DNA of 21,698 bases from a virus, in IMG/VR virus record IMGVR_UViG_3300025769_000982, positions 1-21,698 of that record. One strand, given 5' to 3'. Below the pieces are notes generated by a model. That model made no database searches, was not told the DNA's origin, and was given only the letters and a program-made list of their open reading frames with translations. This document shows, piece by piece, positions 1 through 7,319 of the stretch; position 1 is the first letter of the stretch, and each line of letters opens with the position of its first letter. The translations under genes and the position numbers were made by a program.

Positions 1-2
1 TA

Positions 3-1373
3 AAAACAATTTCAGAAGGTACTATTATGAACAACTCAGGAGGAACTGAAGGTTCAGATGGTTCTTTACCTTCTGGTTCTATTGATAATGTTAGATGGGA
101 AATTACTTCAGCTAACACTTCCTCAGGAGTATTTAATTTAGTTATCCGAAGGGGAGACGATATTACTAATGAAAAAAATATATTAGAAACATACGCTAAT
201 ATTTCATTAGACCCCGAAGCGGACAACTACATTGCAAAAGCAATCGGTGACACTACCTATAGTGTCCAAACAGATGGTACAGTTAATTACTTACAACCTA
301 CAGGAAATTATCCTAATATTAGTAAGTATGTATATGTTTCAGCAGTAAATTCACCGACTCCAAACTTCTTTGATAATTCAGGAAATGCTAAATCAGCTTA
401 TACAGCTTCTATCCCTGTAGTAGGAAGTGGTTCATTTAGTGGTGCTACTGGTAATATTTTAACAGGTACTGGAAGTTACTTTGAAAACATTAGCAATGCT
501 GATACCCAGGGATTAAAACCAGGTAACTACACAACTGCTATTAACTTATTGAATAACAAGGATGAATATGTTTACAATGTAATCACAACCCCTGGTTTAA
601 TCCATAACTTTCAAGACCACGCAAGTCCCTTAAACACATTAATTGCAAATACCCAAAATAGAGGAGATGCTATTGTAGTATTAGATCTCAAGGGTTATGG
701 AGCCACTGTAACAGCAACTACTTCAGCGGCATCATCACTTAATTCTAGTTATGCCGCTGCATATTGGCCTTGGGTCCAAATCACTAACCCAGATACAGGT
801 AAATTAAATTGGGTCCCAGCATCAACATTAATCCCAGGTGTTTATGCCTTTAATGATAATGCTTCAGAACCATGGTTTGCCCCAGCAGGTATTAATAGAG
901 GTGGATTAAGTACAGTAATACGTCCTGAAAGAAAATTAACAAGATCTAACAGAGATACTTTATACGAAGCAAATGTAAATCCAATTGCTAGTTTCCCTGC
1001 AAATGGAACGGTAGTATTTGGTCAAAAAACATTACAAAAGAAAGCATCTGCACTTGATCGTGTAAATGTTAGAAGGTTGTTAATTGCACTTAAAAGCTAT
1101 ATTGGTCAAGTTGCTAATAACTTAGTATTTGAGCAAAACTCAGCAGCTACACGAAACAGCTTTTTAGCTCAAGTAAACCCTTACCTCGAAAGCGTACAAC
1201 AAAGACAAGGTGTTTATGCCTTTAAGGTAGTAATGGATGACACAAACAACACCCCAGATGTAGTAGATAGAAATGAATTAGTAGGTCAGATATTCTTACA
1301 ACCAACAAGAACAGCTGAATTTATTATCTTAGATTTCAACGTGTTACCAACTGGAGCTGAATTCCCAGCATAA
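3..1373 (+). CDS. Tail sheath protein, T4 gp18 type, 5' end cut by the window
   Basis: Contractile sheath subunit that polymerises around the tail tube and shortens on infection. The frame is open to the left window edge: codons before the ATG at 27 read KTISEGTI without a stop, so that ATG is probably internal and the true start lies upstream. About 456 codons are present, against 659 residues in T4 gp18, which fits loss of the N-terminal part. The C-terminal third is characteristic of the family: a PERKLTRSNRD stretch, ALDRVNVRRLL near base 1050, and the closing PTRTAEFIILDF strand that in known sheaths links neighbouring subunits. It is followed after 40 bases by the tail tube gene, the same order as T4 genes 18-19. 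Family assignment is firm; the real start cannot be seen. Confidence 0.93.
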   Translation, partial: KTISEGTIMNNSGGTEGSDGSLPSGSIDNVRWEITSANTSSGVFNLVIRRGDDITNEKNILETYANISLDPEADNYIAKAIGDTTYSVQTDGTVNYLQPTGNYPNISKYVYVSAVNSPTPNFFDNSGNAKSAYTASIPVVGSGSFSGATGNILTGTGSYFENISNADTQGLKPGNYTTAINLLNNKDEYVYNVITTPGLIHNFQDHASPLNTLIANTQNRGDAIVVLDLKGYGATVTATTSAASSLNSSYAAAYWPWVQITNPDTGKLNWVPASTLIPGVYAFNDNASEPWFAPAGINRGGLSTVIRPERKLTRSNRDTLYEANVNPIASFPANGTVVFGQKTLQKKASALDRVNVRRLLIALKSYIGQVANNLVFEQNSAATRNSFLAQVNPYLESVQQRQGVYAFKVVMDDTNNTPDVVDRNELVGQIFLQPTRTAEFIILDFNVLPTGAEFPA

Positions 1374-1390
1374 TAAAAATTAGAGGTAGT

Positions 1391-1399
1391 AATATTTAT
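1391..1399 (+). promoter_or_regulatory. AATATTTAT start-associated motif 1 (tail tube gene)
   Basis: Exact nonamer AATATTTAT in the sheath-tube gap, ending 14 bases before the ATG at 1414. It is one of seven copies placed just upstream of starts in this window. The role (late promoter or translation signal) is inferred from the repetition only. Confidence 0.4.
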
Positions 1400-1413
1400 T
1401 AACAAACATAACA

Positions 1414-1899
1414 ATGGCAGTATTAGATCCAAACGAAATATTTTTCACCCCATTTGAACCAAAACAACAAAATAGATTTGTTTTGTATGTAGATGGATTT
1501 CCCGCTTACCTTATCAAGGGATTAGGTGCGATAACAGTATCCCAAAACCCAGTAGTTTTGAACCATATCAATATCCAAAGATATGTTAAAGGTAAAACTA
1601 CTTGGGGTACAATAGCATTAACCCTATATGATGCTATCACTCCTTCAGGAGCTCAATCAATTATGGAATGGGTGAGATTACATCACGAATCAGTAACGGG
1701 TAGAGATGGTTACTCTGATTTTTACAAAAAGGATTTGACAGTAAATATTTTAGGTCCTGTTGGTGATGTGGTTTCTGAATGGATTATTAAGGGTGCTTTA
1801 ATTCAGGAAGCTTCATTTGGTGATTACAATTACGATAATGATGGTGCTGTTGAAATCTCAATGACAGTACAACCTGATTATTGTGTGTTAAACTTCTAA
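1414..1899 (+). CDS. Tail tube protein, T4 gp19 type
   Basis: Forms the inner tube of the contractile tail, through which DNA passes. The 161 residues match the T4 gp19 family in length (T4 gp19 is 163) and pattern: an N-terminal FFTPFEPKQQNRFVLYVDG strand, then YLIKGLGAITV, VVLNHINIQRYVKGKTTWG, LTLYDAITPSGAQSIMEWVRLH in the helix region, and a C-terminal EISMTVQPDYCVLNF strand. It follows the sheath gene directly and is followed by a terminator, as expected for an abundant virion protein expressed as its own unit. The ATG at 1414 gives the normal N-terminus; no Shine-Dalgarno sequence precedes it. Confidence 0.95.
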   Translation: MAVLDPNEIFFTPFEPKQQNRFVLYVDGFPAYLIKGLGAITVSQNPVVLNHINIQRYVKGKTTWGTIALTLYDAITPSGAQSIMEWVRLHHESVTGRDGYSDFYKKDLTVNILGPVGDVVSEWIIKGALIQEASFGDYNYDNDGAVEISMTVQPDYCVLNF

Positions 1900-1917
1900 T
1901 ACAAGCTAAATATTATA

Positions 1918-1955
1918 AAGGAAAGGCGTACTTCGGTACGCCTTCCTTGTTTTTT
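1918..1955 (+). terminator. Rho-independent terminator after the tail tube gene
   Basis: The arm AAGGAAAGGCGTAC pairs with GTACGCCTTCCTT, with one bulged A, around a C(TTCG)G tetraloop, followed by a run of six T after a G. The stem is by far the most GC-rich and stable inverted repeat in the gene gaps. It separates sheath and tube, which are needed in high copy, from the assembly genes downstream. Confidence 0.88.
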
Positions 1956-1956
1956 A

Positions 1957-1965
1957 CATATTTAT
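1957..1965 (+). promoter_or_regulatory. CATATTTAT start-associated motif 2 (gp26-like gene)
   Basis: One-base variant (CATATTTAT) of the recurring nonamer. It lies two bases after the T run of the terminator and 22 bases before the ATG at 1988. Transcription has to restart after a terminator, so this copy best supports a promoter role. Inferred function. Confidence 0.42.
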
Positions 1966-1987
1966 ATTAAACAAATAGTTATTTTTA

Positions 1988-2722
1988 ATGGCACTTGACA
2001 ATTTAAAGTTACCTACAGAAACAGTAGAACTCCCCTCAAAAGGTCTTTTATATTCAAAAGACAATCCCTTAGCTTCCGGCACAATTGAAATGAAGTATAT
2101 GACTGCTAAGGAAGAAGATATCCTAACTAATGCAGCTTATATTAAAAATGGAACTGTAATTGATAAACTACTTAAATCAATGATAGTTTCTAAAATTAAT
2201 TATGATGACCTTTTAATTGGAGACAAAAATGCTATTTTGATAGCAGCTCGTGTGTTAGGATATGGTAAGGACTATGAATTTACTATAGGAGACACAACCC
2301 ATACAGTTGATTTATCCCAAATAGAAAATAAAAAGTTAGACGAATCACTATTCCAATCAGGTAAAAATGAGTTTAATTATACATTACCTAACACAGGTAT
2401 TGAAATTACTTTTAGATTATTAACTCATGGTGATGAAAAAAAAATTCAAAAAGAATTAATAGGTATTAAAAAATTAAACAATTCTAACCCCGAAGTATCT
2501 ACCAGATTAAAATATATCATTACTTCAGTTGCTGATAGTAGAGAACCTAAAGACATAAGGGAATTTGTAGATAGTTATCTCCTAGCAAAGGATGCTAGAG
2601 AATTTAGAAATTATATAGCTAAAATTCAACCAGATGTTGATTTAACTTTTTTTCCCGACGACGGAACAAAAAATATTACCATCCCAATTGGTATCAGCTT
2701 TTTTTATCCTGACCTCGACTAA
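1988..2722 (+). CDS. T4 gp26-type baseplate/tail assembly protein
   Basis: The 244-residue product resembles the T4-like gp26 family (T4 base plate protein). The features seen are VELPSKGLLYSKDNPLASG near the N-terminus, then IEMKYMTAKEEDILTNAAYI and DKLLKSMI, and an acidic C-terminal end IPIGISFFYPDLD that in relatives reads like FFWPD. T4 gp26 was described as a hub component. Its position between tail tube and tape measure is also that of the gpG-type tail-assembly chaperone, and I favour a chaperone role by position. The end overlaps the next reading frame by 35 bases, and a T7 run at 2699-2705 lies in the overlap. Start chosen: ATG at 1988, the first in frame after the terminator. Confidence 0.82.
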   Translation: MALDNLKLPTETVELPSKGLLYSKDNPLASGTIEMKYMTAKEEDILTNAAYIKNGTVIDKLLKSMIVSKINYDDLLIGDKNAILIAARVLGYGKDYEFTIGDTTHTVDLSQIENKKLDESLFQSGKNEFNYTLPNTGIEITFRLLTHGDEKKIQKELIGIKKLNNSNPEVSTRLKYIITSVADSREPKDIREFVDSYLLAKDAREFRNYIAKIQPDVDLTFFPDDGTKNITIPIGISFFYPDLD

Positions 2723-2984
2723 CGCTGCTAATTTACGAAAAAACCTATTTACCCAAATTCATGAAATAGTATTTCATGGGCAAGGGGGGTATGATTGGGA
2801 AACTGTATATAATATGCCCTTGTGGCTTCGTAGATTTACTTTTGATAAAATAAAGGAATTTTATGATAATAAAGCTAAAGCAGCAGAAAAATCCCAACCT
2901 AAAATCCCAGGACAAACTACTGTTATAGACCCCACAGGTAAAGTTAAAGCACCTGAACATTTAAAGCGTCCTACATATCGATAA
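2688..2984 (+). CDS. gp51-like overlapping frame, probably expressed by frameshift from the gp26-like gene
   Basis: The frame is open from about 2646 to the stop at 2982-2984. Its conserved-looking part begins near 2724: NLRKNLFTQIHEIVFHG, then GGYDWETVYNMPLWLRRF and a charged, proline-containing tail. It has no ATG before residue 43 of this frame. The only early candidate start is TTG at 2688, without a Shine-Dalgarno sequence, whereas the other starts in the window are ATG, and no AATATTTAT motif precedes it. It sits where T4 gene 51 follows gene 26 and where gpT follows gpG in other tailed phages. I infer expression as a C-terminal extension of the gp26-like protein (about 331 residues after +1, 332 after -2). 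Translation from TTG or by reinitiation remains possible. Confidence 0.68.
   Translation: MVSAFFILTSTNAANLRKNLFTQIHEIVFHGQGGYDWETVYNMPLWLRRFTFDKIKEFYDNKAKAAEKSQPKIPGQTTVIDPTGKVKAPEHLKRPTYR
2699..2705 (+). promoter_or_regulatory. Candidate recoding site: T7 run in the gene overlap
   Basis: Seven T read in the upstream frame as TTT TTT T(AT). A phenylalanine tRNA on the second TTT can re-pair perfectly one base forward (2703-2705) or two bases back (2700-2702); both give the frame of the downstream gp51-like protein, continuing ATC CTG ACC. Transcriptional slippage on the same run would have a similar effect. Candidate only: the site is read from the sequence, the event is not shown. Confidence 0.42.
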
Positions 2985-2998
2985 AAACTTAATTTTTA

Positions 2999-3007
2999 AA
3001 TATTTAT
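2999..3007 (+). promoter_or_regulatory. AATATTTAT start-associated motif 3 (tape measure gene)
   Basis: Exact AATATTTAT ending 4 bases before the ATG at 3012. The very short spacing would give an almost leaderless mRNA if this is a -10-type element, so a translation role cannot be excluded. Confidence 0.38.
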
Positions 3008-3011
3008 CGGC

Positions 3012-5054
3012 ATGGCTATAGGTGATGATGTTAATAAAGCTAGAGAAGAAACAAAAAAGCTAACAGAAGAAACAGGCTTTTTAATTGATGCCTTTACTTC
3101 ATTAGGGGTAACTATTACGGGAGCTATTGATGAAGCTATCCAATCCGCACAAGGATTAGACTCAGCGGGCAAAAAAATAGCTGATACTTTTAGTAAAGAT
3201 ATAACTAGGGGGCTTAAAGGAGTAGTTTCAAGTCTTGATGAACAATTAGCTATTCAAATTAAAATCAATAAGGGACAAAATGCTACTAAAGATATTGAAA
3301 GAGCAAGAGAAAAATCTGCTGCTAAACTAGCGGCTATAGATGCTCGTATTGAAATCTTAAAAAGAAACGGCGTAGAAATTGATGCAGAAACTGTACAGGA
3401 ACTTGAAAATCAAAAAGCCATCCAGAATGAAATACTAGATGAATTACAAAGACAGAGTGATGAAGCAGTTCGCCAAAAAGGAATTTTTGTAAATTTAAGA
3501 GATGTACTCACTGATAACCTTGATAAAATAGATCAAACAGGTACTTTATCTAAACTTGTAAACTTTAAAAATGCTTTAGCAGACGGAGATCTTTTTAAAC
3601 TTACTATGATAGCAATACTTAAAGCAGCTCTTGATGCTAGTAGTGCTATAGCAAACATTCAAAAAGAAACAGGCCTTGCTTATGGAGAAGCTCGTAGGCT
3701 TCAAATGGAATTTGGTAATATAGCAGTTAATAGTGAAAAACTCTATGTTACTACAGAAGACATAGGAAAAGCATTTTCTGAATTGACAAAACAAACAGGT
3801 TTTATAGCTGATTTTGGTGGAGATACACTTGTATCCTTTACTACCCTTAATAAACAGTTAGGATTAAGTGAAGAGGCAGCAGGAAGTCTTGCAACCTTTG
3901 CTAGAATACAAGGAGAAAACACAGAGGATATACTATCTAATACTGTAGATACTGTAAGTGCTTTAAATAAACAAGATAAAGTAGCAGTTAACGTTAAACA
4001 AGTTCTCCAAGATGTTGCTGCAGCTAGTAAATCCATAGCAGCTTCTGTAGGATTTGCTCCTGATAGTTTAGCTAAAGCAGCTCGTGAAGCTAGAAAATTA
4101 GGTTTATCCTTAAGTGAAGTAGATGCTGTAGCAGAAAGTTTACTTCAATTTGAATCAAGTATTGAAGCTGAATTAGAGGCAGAACTTCTCACTGGTAAAC
4201 AAATTAATTTAGAAAAAGCTAGACAATTTGCACTTACAAATGATTTAGAAGGACTTTCTAAGGAAATAGCAAACAATGAAGAAATTATAAGTGCGTTTTC
4301 CTCCCAAAATAGAATCCAACAACAAGCTGTAGCTGATAGTTTAGGGGTAAGTAGGGACCAATTAGCTCAAATGGCCCTTAGCCAAAAATTAGCTACTATG
4401 AGTGCTGAGGAATTTAAAGATGCTTATGGTGAAGCTACTTATGAATCATTAGCTACTCAAAGTGCTACTGAAAGCTTTCAAAATACTATCCAAAAAGTTC
4501 AAAGTATAATAGGAAATATAGGTACAGTATTAGCTCCTATCGTGGATGGATTTGCATCTGTAGTTGGATTTTTAGTCCAATCTAAAGGAGCAGCATCAGT
4601 TTTAGTAGGAATTCTTTCAGGATTAGCAGTAAAATCATTAGTAACCGCTATATCAAATATATACCAATCCTTTTTACAGATACCTTTTGGTGTCGGTCTT
4701 CCACTAGCTATTGGAGCCTCAGCAGGTCTATTAGCTACCATAGCATCAGCTACATCTATGTACGGTGATGATATTATCTCCCCTGCACAAGGAAAATCAG
4801 GATATGGTAAACGTACATTATTTGGACCAGAAGGTGCTATTAAACTTAATGATAATGATACTATAGTAGCAGGTACTAATTTAGATCAAGGATCTAATCA
4901 ATCCTCACCTTCAATTAATTTAGGTCCTTTAGTAGAACAAATGAATAAAATGAATGCTACTTTAGATGCTATTTTAAGTAAAGAAGGTACTGTTATGTTA
5001 GATAGTACAAAAGTAGGTACTGCTCTAACAGTAGGTTCATATAAATTACAATAA
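3012..5054 (+). CDS. Tail tape measure protein (gp29 role)
   Basis: Sets tail length and fills the tube before DNA ejection. In 680 residues it shows the usual tape measure layout: an N-terminal helical region (about 1-160) rich in Lys, Glu and Ala with coiled-coil-like heptads; a long alpha-helical middle; hydrophobic, membrane-like stretches at about 505-545 (VVGFLVQSKG, VLVGILSGLAV) and 557-580 (LPLAIGASAGLLATIASA); and a C-terminal motif GYGKRTLFGPEGAIKLND followed by DTIVAG, a pattern I associate with T4-like tape measures. At about 1.5 Angstrom per residue the length suggests a tail near 100 nm, similar to T4. The position after the gp26/gp51-like pair fits. Sequence identity to T4 gp29 itself is not obvious; the call rests on architecture and order. 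Confidence 0.85.
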   Translation: MAIGDDVNKAREETKKLTEETGFLIDAFTSLGVTITGAIDEAIQSAQGLDSAGKKIADTFSKDITRGLKGVVSSLDEQLAIQIKINKGQNATKDIERAREKSAAKLAAIDARIEILKRNGVEIDAETVQELENQKAIQNEILDELQRQSDEAVRQKGIFVNLRDVLTDNLDKIDQTGTLSKLVNFKNALADGDLFKLTMIAILKAALDASSAIANIQKETGLAYGEARRLQMEFGNIAVNSEKLYVTTEDIGKAFSELTKQTGFIADFGGDTLVSFTTLNKQLGLSEEAAGSLATFARIQGENTEDILSNTVDTVSALNKQDKVAVNVKQVLQDVAAASKSIAASVGFAPDSLAKAAREARKLGLSLSEVDAVAESLLQFESSIEAELEAELLTGKQINLEKARQFALTNDLEGLSKEIANNEEIISAFSSQNRIQQQAVADSLGVSRDQLAQMALSQKLATMSAEEFKDAYGEATYESLATQSATESFQNTIQKVQSIIGNIGTVLAPIVDGFASVVGFLVQSKGAASVLVGILSGLAVKSLVTAISNIYQSFLQIPFGVGLPLAIGASAGLLATIASATSMYGDDIISPAQGKSGYGKRTLFGPEGAIKLNDNDTIVAGTNLDQGSNQSSPSINLGPLVEQMNKMNATLDAILSKEGTVMLDSTKVGTALTVGSYKLQ

Positions 5055-5059
5055 TTTTT

Positions 5060-5068
5060 AATATTTAT
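5060..5068 (+). promoter_or_regulatory. AATATTTAT start-associated motif 4 (74-residue gene), inside a palindrome
   Basis: Exact AATATTTAT ending 11 bases before the ATG at 5080. Here it extends into the perfect palindrome TATTTATAAATA (5062-5073), whose right half reads TATAAATA, identical to the T4 late promoter core on the plus strand. Function inferred. Confidence 0.42.
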
Positions 5069-5079
5069 AAATAAAAACC

Positions 5080-5304
5080 ATGGCATTATTAGACAAATAT
5101 AATAAAAACATTTCTACATTAGCAGGATCTAAATCTCCTTCTATCCCTGTAGGAGCAACAGCACAATCTAAATTACACGATGAATATTCTTTAAATGGGA
5201 ATCCTAAATTAAAGAATAAACCATCTCCTTCTATTTTAGATTTAAATGGGGCAACTCCTAAAAACAATTATAGAAATAATGCACCTGAAGGTAGATCATT
5301 TTAA
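5080..5304 (+). CDS. Small hypothetical protein between tape measure and baseplate genes
   Basis: The 74-residue product has no recognisable enzyme or membrane motif. It is hydrophilic, rich in Asn, Lys, Pro and Ser, and contains SILDLNGATPKNNY near the C-terminus; it is probably largely unstructured. The ATG at 5080 is preceded by the AATATTTAT motif, and it ends with two TAA codons in a row, the second abutting the ATG of the next gene at 5308, so the two are almost certainly co-expressed. By position it may be a small tail or baseplate assembly factor, but I do not recognise a family and claim no function. Confidence 0.75.
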   Translation: MALLDKYNKNISTLAGSKSPSIPVGATAQSKLHDEYSLNGNPKLKNKPSPSILDLNGATPKNNYRNNAPEGRSF

Positions 5305-5307
5305 TAA

Positions 5308-7017
5308 ATGCCTTTAGTTGACCTTAAAACCGACCTTAAGTCCTTAAAATATGGACTTGATAGACGTGGTTTAGGAAGTAGTAAAGAACCTTTTATTACT
5401 AAAACTATCCCCGAAGGGGAAACCCCTGGAGCTACAAGAGATTTTCTCCTAAGACAAGGAGCTATCACTTCAGGTCTTGAAGATGTTTCAAGATTAACTA
5501 AATTATTTTCTACTACTAGAGGATTAAGTTTTATAGGAACCTCAGAACTTTTAGCAGCTCAAAATCCCCGTTATCCTGGAACCCCTAATAATCTTTATCT
5601 TCCTACTAATACATTAGCACAAGCACCTTTAGTTGCTGTAGGGGGTCACTTAAATTATTTAGGAGGGAATCCTTTTAACAATGATGGAAAATATTTTGAA
5701 GTTTACAAAAGAGATTATTCATCAATAGACTCAAATCGTCTTACAATATTACTTAATAAAAAAATAGGTAATCCTCGAGATAATCTAAATATTGGAGATG
5801 CGGGGAGTGTAGGAGGTTTATTATCTAATTTATCTAATGTAACTTCCTTTTTATCATCTCCATCTTCCTTTTTTGAAGTAAATACTATTAGTGCTACTAG
5901 CCAAGGTATTTCCTTATTTGATTCCCAAAAACTCCTTAATTATTTAGGAGGACCTAATGCTGGAAAAAATGGATTAAAAACTAATATTCGTAGAACAGAA
6001 TTTACTGTAGGATCTGTTAGTTCCCCTTTTAATAATATTCAAAGTGTTTTAAACAAATCTAATACTGTTGTTTCTAATTCGTTAACAAGTTTAAACTTAA
6101 ATAATTTTTTAGGAGCTTCAAAAAAATTTAACATCTCAAGATTAGATTTAGGAATAAGTCTTGAGGGAGGGTATGTGGGGTTTAGTGCACCTGAAGCTAA
6201 CCCCAAAATATTAAATCCTGAAGTAGGGAAAGAACCAAAAAAGCCTACTATAACTTACTCAGCAGGAAGTAACATATCGGTAGATAAATTTAATAAACAA
6301 ACAACTAAAACTTTAAACACTTCAAATCTACAAGAATCCCCAGATCTAGAAAGTGAACAATTAATTAAATTTAATTTAAACCTTATAAATGCTGACGACC
6401 CAGGACAAAATCAGTATTTATTTTTCCAAGCCTATATTGATAGCTTTAGTGACCAAGTAGGGGCAGAATATGACCCGTATAATTACGTAGGAAGAGGATA
6501 TCCTTTGTACAAATACAAAGGGTTTAGTAGGTCAATAGGATTATCCTTTACTATAGTTGCCCAAACACCTAACCAATTACTTCACATTTATAAAAAATTA
6601 AACCAACTTCAACAACATTTGGCGCCTAATTACAGTAACAATGGTTATTTACGTGGGAATTTTGTTAAATTAACATTTGGAGACTACCTTAACAATGTCC
6701 CGGGCATTTTAAAAGGCTTTTCATTAACCCCAATATTCGAAGCTGGATTTGATATAGGAGGTGACCTCAACTCAGGGCTAACATCGGGTTTGCAATTACC
6801 TAAAGCAGTTAAAATTGATGGATTTGATTTCATTCCTATAGCAGACAACAATGGCAGTATTATTAGATCAAGTAATTCAACTACTGAAGGCTCAGACTTT
6901 ATATATAACAACGATGGTTTTGATAATTTAATAACCAACCTCTCAGCTAACCGATTAGATATTGACCCTAATATTGGACTTGAAGATTTAAATTCTTTCT
7001 CTGAAAACATAACATAA
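5308..7017 (+). CDS. Putative tube-like baseplate protein (tube cap or initiator, gp48/gp54-like role)
   Basis: 569 residues. The first ~340 are low in obvious motifs and rich in Asn, Ser and Leu. A better conserved-looking domain covers about 350-485: LIKFNLNLIN, then FQAYIDSFSDQVGAEYDPYN, YVGRGYPLYKYKGFSRSI, LSFTIVAQTPNQLLHIYKKL and YLRGNFVKLTFGDYL with NVPGILKGFSLT. This strand-helix-strand pattern, with a membrane-like tip loop and a helix, resembles tail-tube-like folds that cap or nucleate the tube in baseplates (T4 gp48 and gp54 have such a role). The place between tape measure and a gp53-like gene supports a baseplate job. The stop overlaps the next start (TAATG). Exact counterpart uncertain; it could also be a distal tube protein. 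Confidence 0.6.
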   Translation: MPLVDLKTDLKSLKYGLDRRGLGSSKEPFITKTIPEGETPGATRDFLLRQGAITSGLEDVSRLTKLFSTTRGLSFIGTSELLAAQNPRYPGTPNNLYLPTNTLAQAPLVAVGGHLNYLGGNPFNNDGKYFEVYKRDYSSIDSNRLTILLNKKIGNPRDNLNIGDAGSVGGLLSNLSNVTSFLSSPSSFFEVNTISATSQGISLFDSQKLLNYLGGPNAGKNGLKTNIRRTEFTVGSVSSPFNNIQSVLNKSNTVVSNSLTSLNLNNFLGASKKFNISRLDLGISLEGGYVGFSAPEANPKILNPEVGKEPKKPTITYSAGSNISVDKFNKQTTKTLNTSNLQESPDLESEQLIKFNLNLINADDPGQNQYLFFQAYIDSFSDQVGAEYDPYNYVGRGYPLYKYKGFSRSIGLSFTIVAQTPNQLLHIYKKLNQLQQHLAPNYSNNGYLRGNFVKLTFGDYLNNVPGILKGFSLTPIFEAGFDIGGDLNSGLTSGLQLPKAVKIDGFDFIPIADNNGSIIRSSNSTTEGSDFIYNNDGFDNLITNLSANRLDIDPNIGLEDLNSFSENIT

Positions 7018-7316
7018 TGAATCGATATTCTGACATACCAATTAGAACTTTACCTTCAGGGAGAAAAATATATAATGGAGTAAAGTATCCTGAGATCCCT
7101 TTTAGGGATACTGATTTTTATGTAATTGCTCAAGAAGGGGACAGATATGATTTATATGCCAATCAGTACTATAGAGATTTTTCTCTATGGTGGGTAATAC
7201 CTTTAGCTAATCCTTCTTTATCTCTAAATTCCATTTATCCTCCTCTAGGAGCTCAAATTCGTATCCCAGCAGATATTCCAGAAATCATTTCAGATTATAA
7301 TCTTCTAAATCAATAA
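7017..7316 (+). CDS. LysM-like baseplate wedge protein, gp53 type
   Basis: The 99-residue product has the typical short tail LysM-like layout: YPEIPFRDTDFYVI, then EGDRYDLYANQYYRD followed by FSLWWVIPLAN, and GAQIRIPAD near the end. In contractile tails this domain (T4 gp53, gpX-type proteins) holds the baseplate or tube-sheath junction together rather than binding peptidoglycan. It starts inside the previous stop codon (TAATG), so it is translationally coupled to the tube-like gene, and three bases separate its stop from the next ATG. The family call is well supported; the full T4 gp53 (196 residues) has extra sequence that is absent here. Confidence 0.83.
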   Translation: MNRYSDIPIRTLPSGRKIYNGVKYPEIPFRDTDFYVIAQEGDRYDLYANQYYRDFSLWWVIPLANPSLSLNSIYPPLGAQIRIPADIPEIISDYNLLNQ

Positions 7317-7319
7317 GTT

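Noticed and set aside
27-29. ATG at 27 as the start of the sheath gene
   Set aside because: The frame stays open to the window edge and the N-terminal part expected of a sheath protein is missing, so it is more likely internal.
5066-5073. TATAAATA as a proven T4-type late promoter on the plus strand
   Set aside because: It occurs as the right half of a palindrome at only one of the motif sites; other copies do not show it on the plus strand, so it cannot be the general signal.
3576-5267. Short antisense frames opposite the tape measure and the 74-residue gene
   Set aside because: They oppose well-supported genes, have no motif or spacing pattern, and resemble chance frames in AT-rich DNA.
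1411-6870. Similarity of the tube gene start (ACAATGGCAGTATTAGAT) to a segment near 6849
   Set aside because: Short, not extended in either direction, and out of functional context; probably chance in AT-rich sequence.
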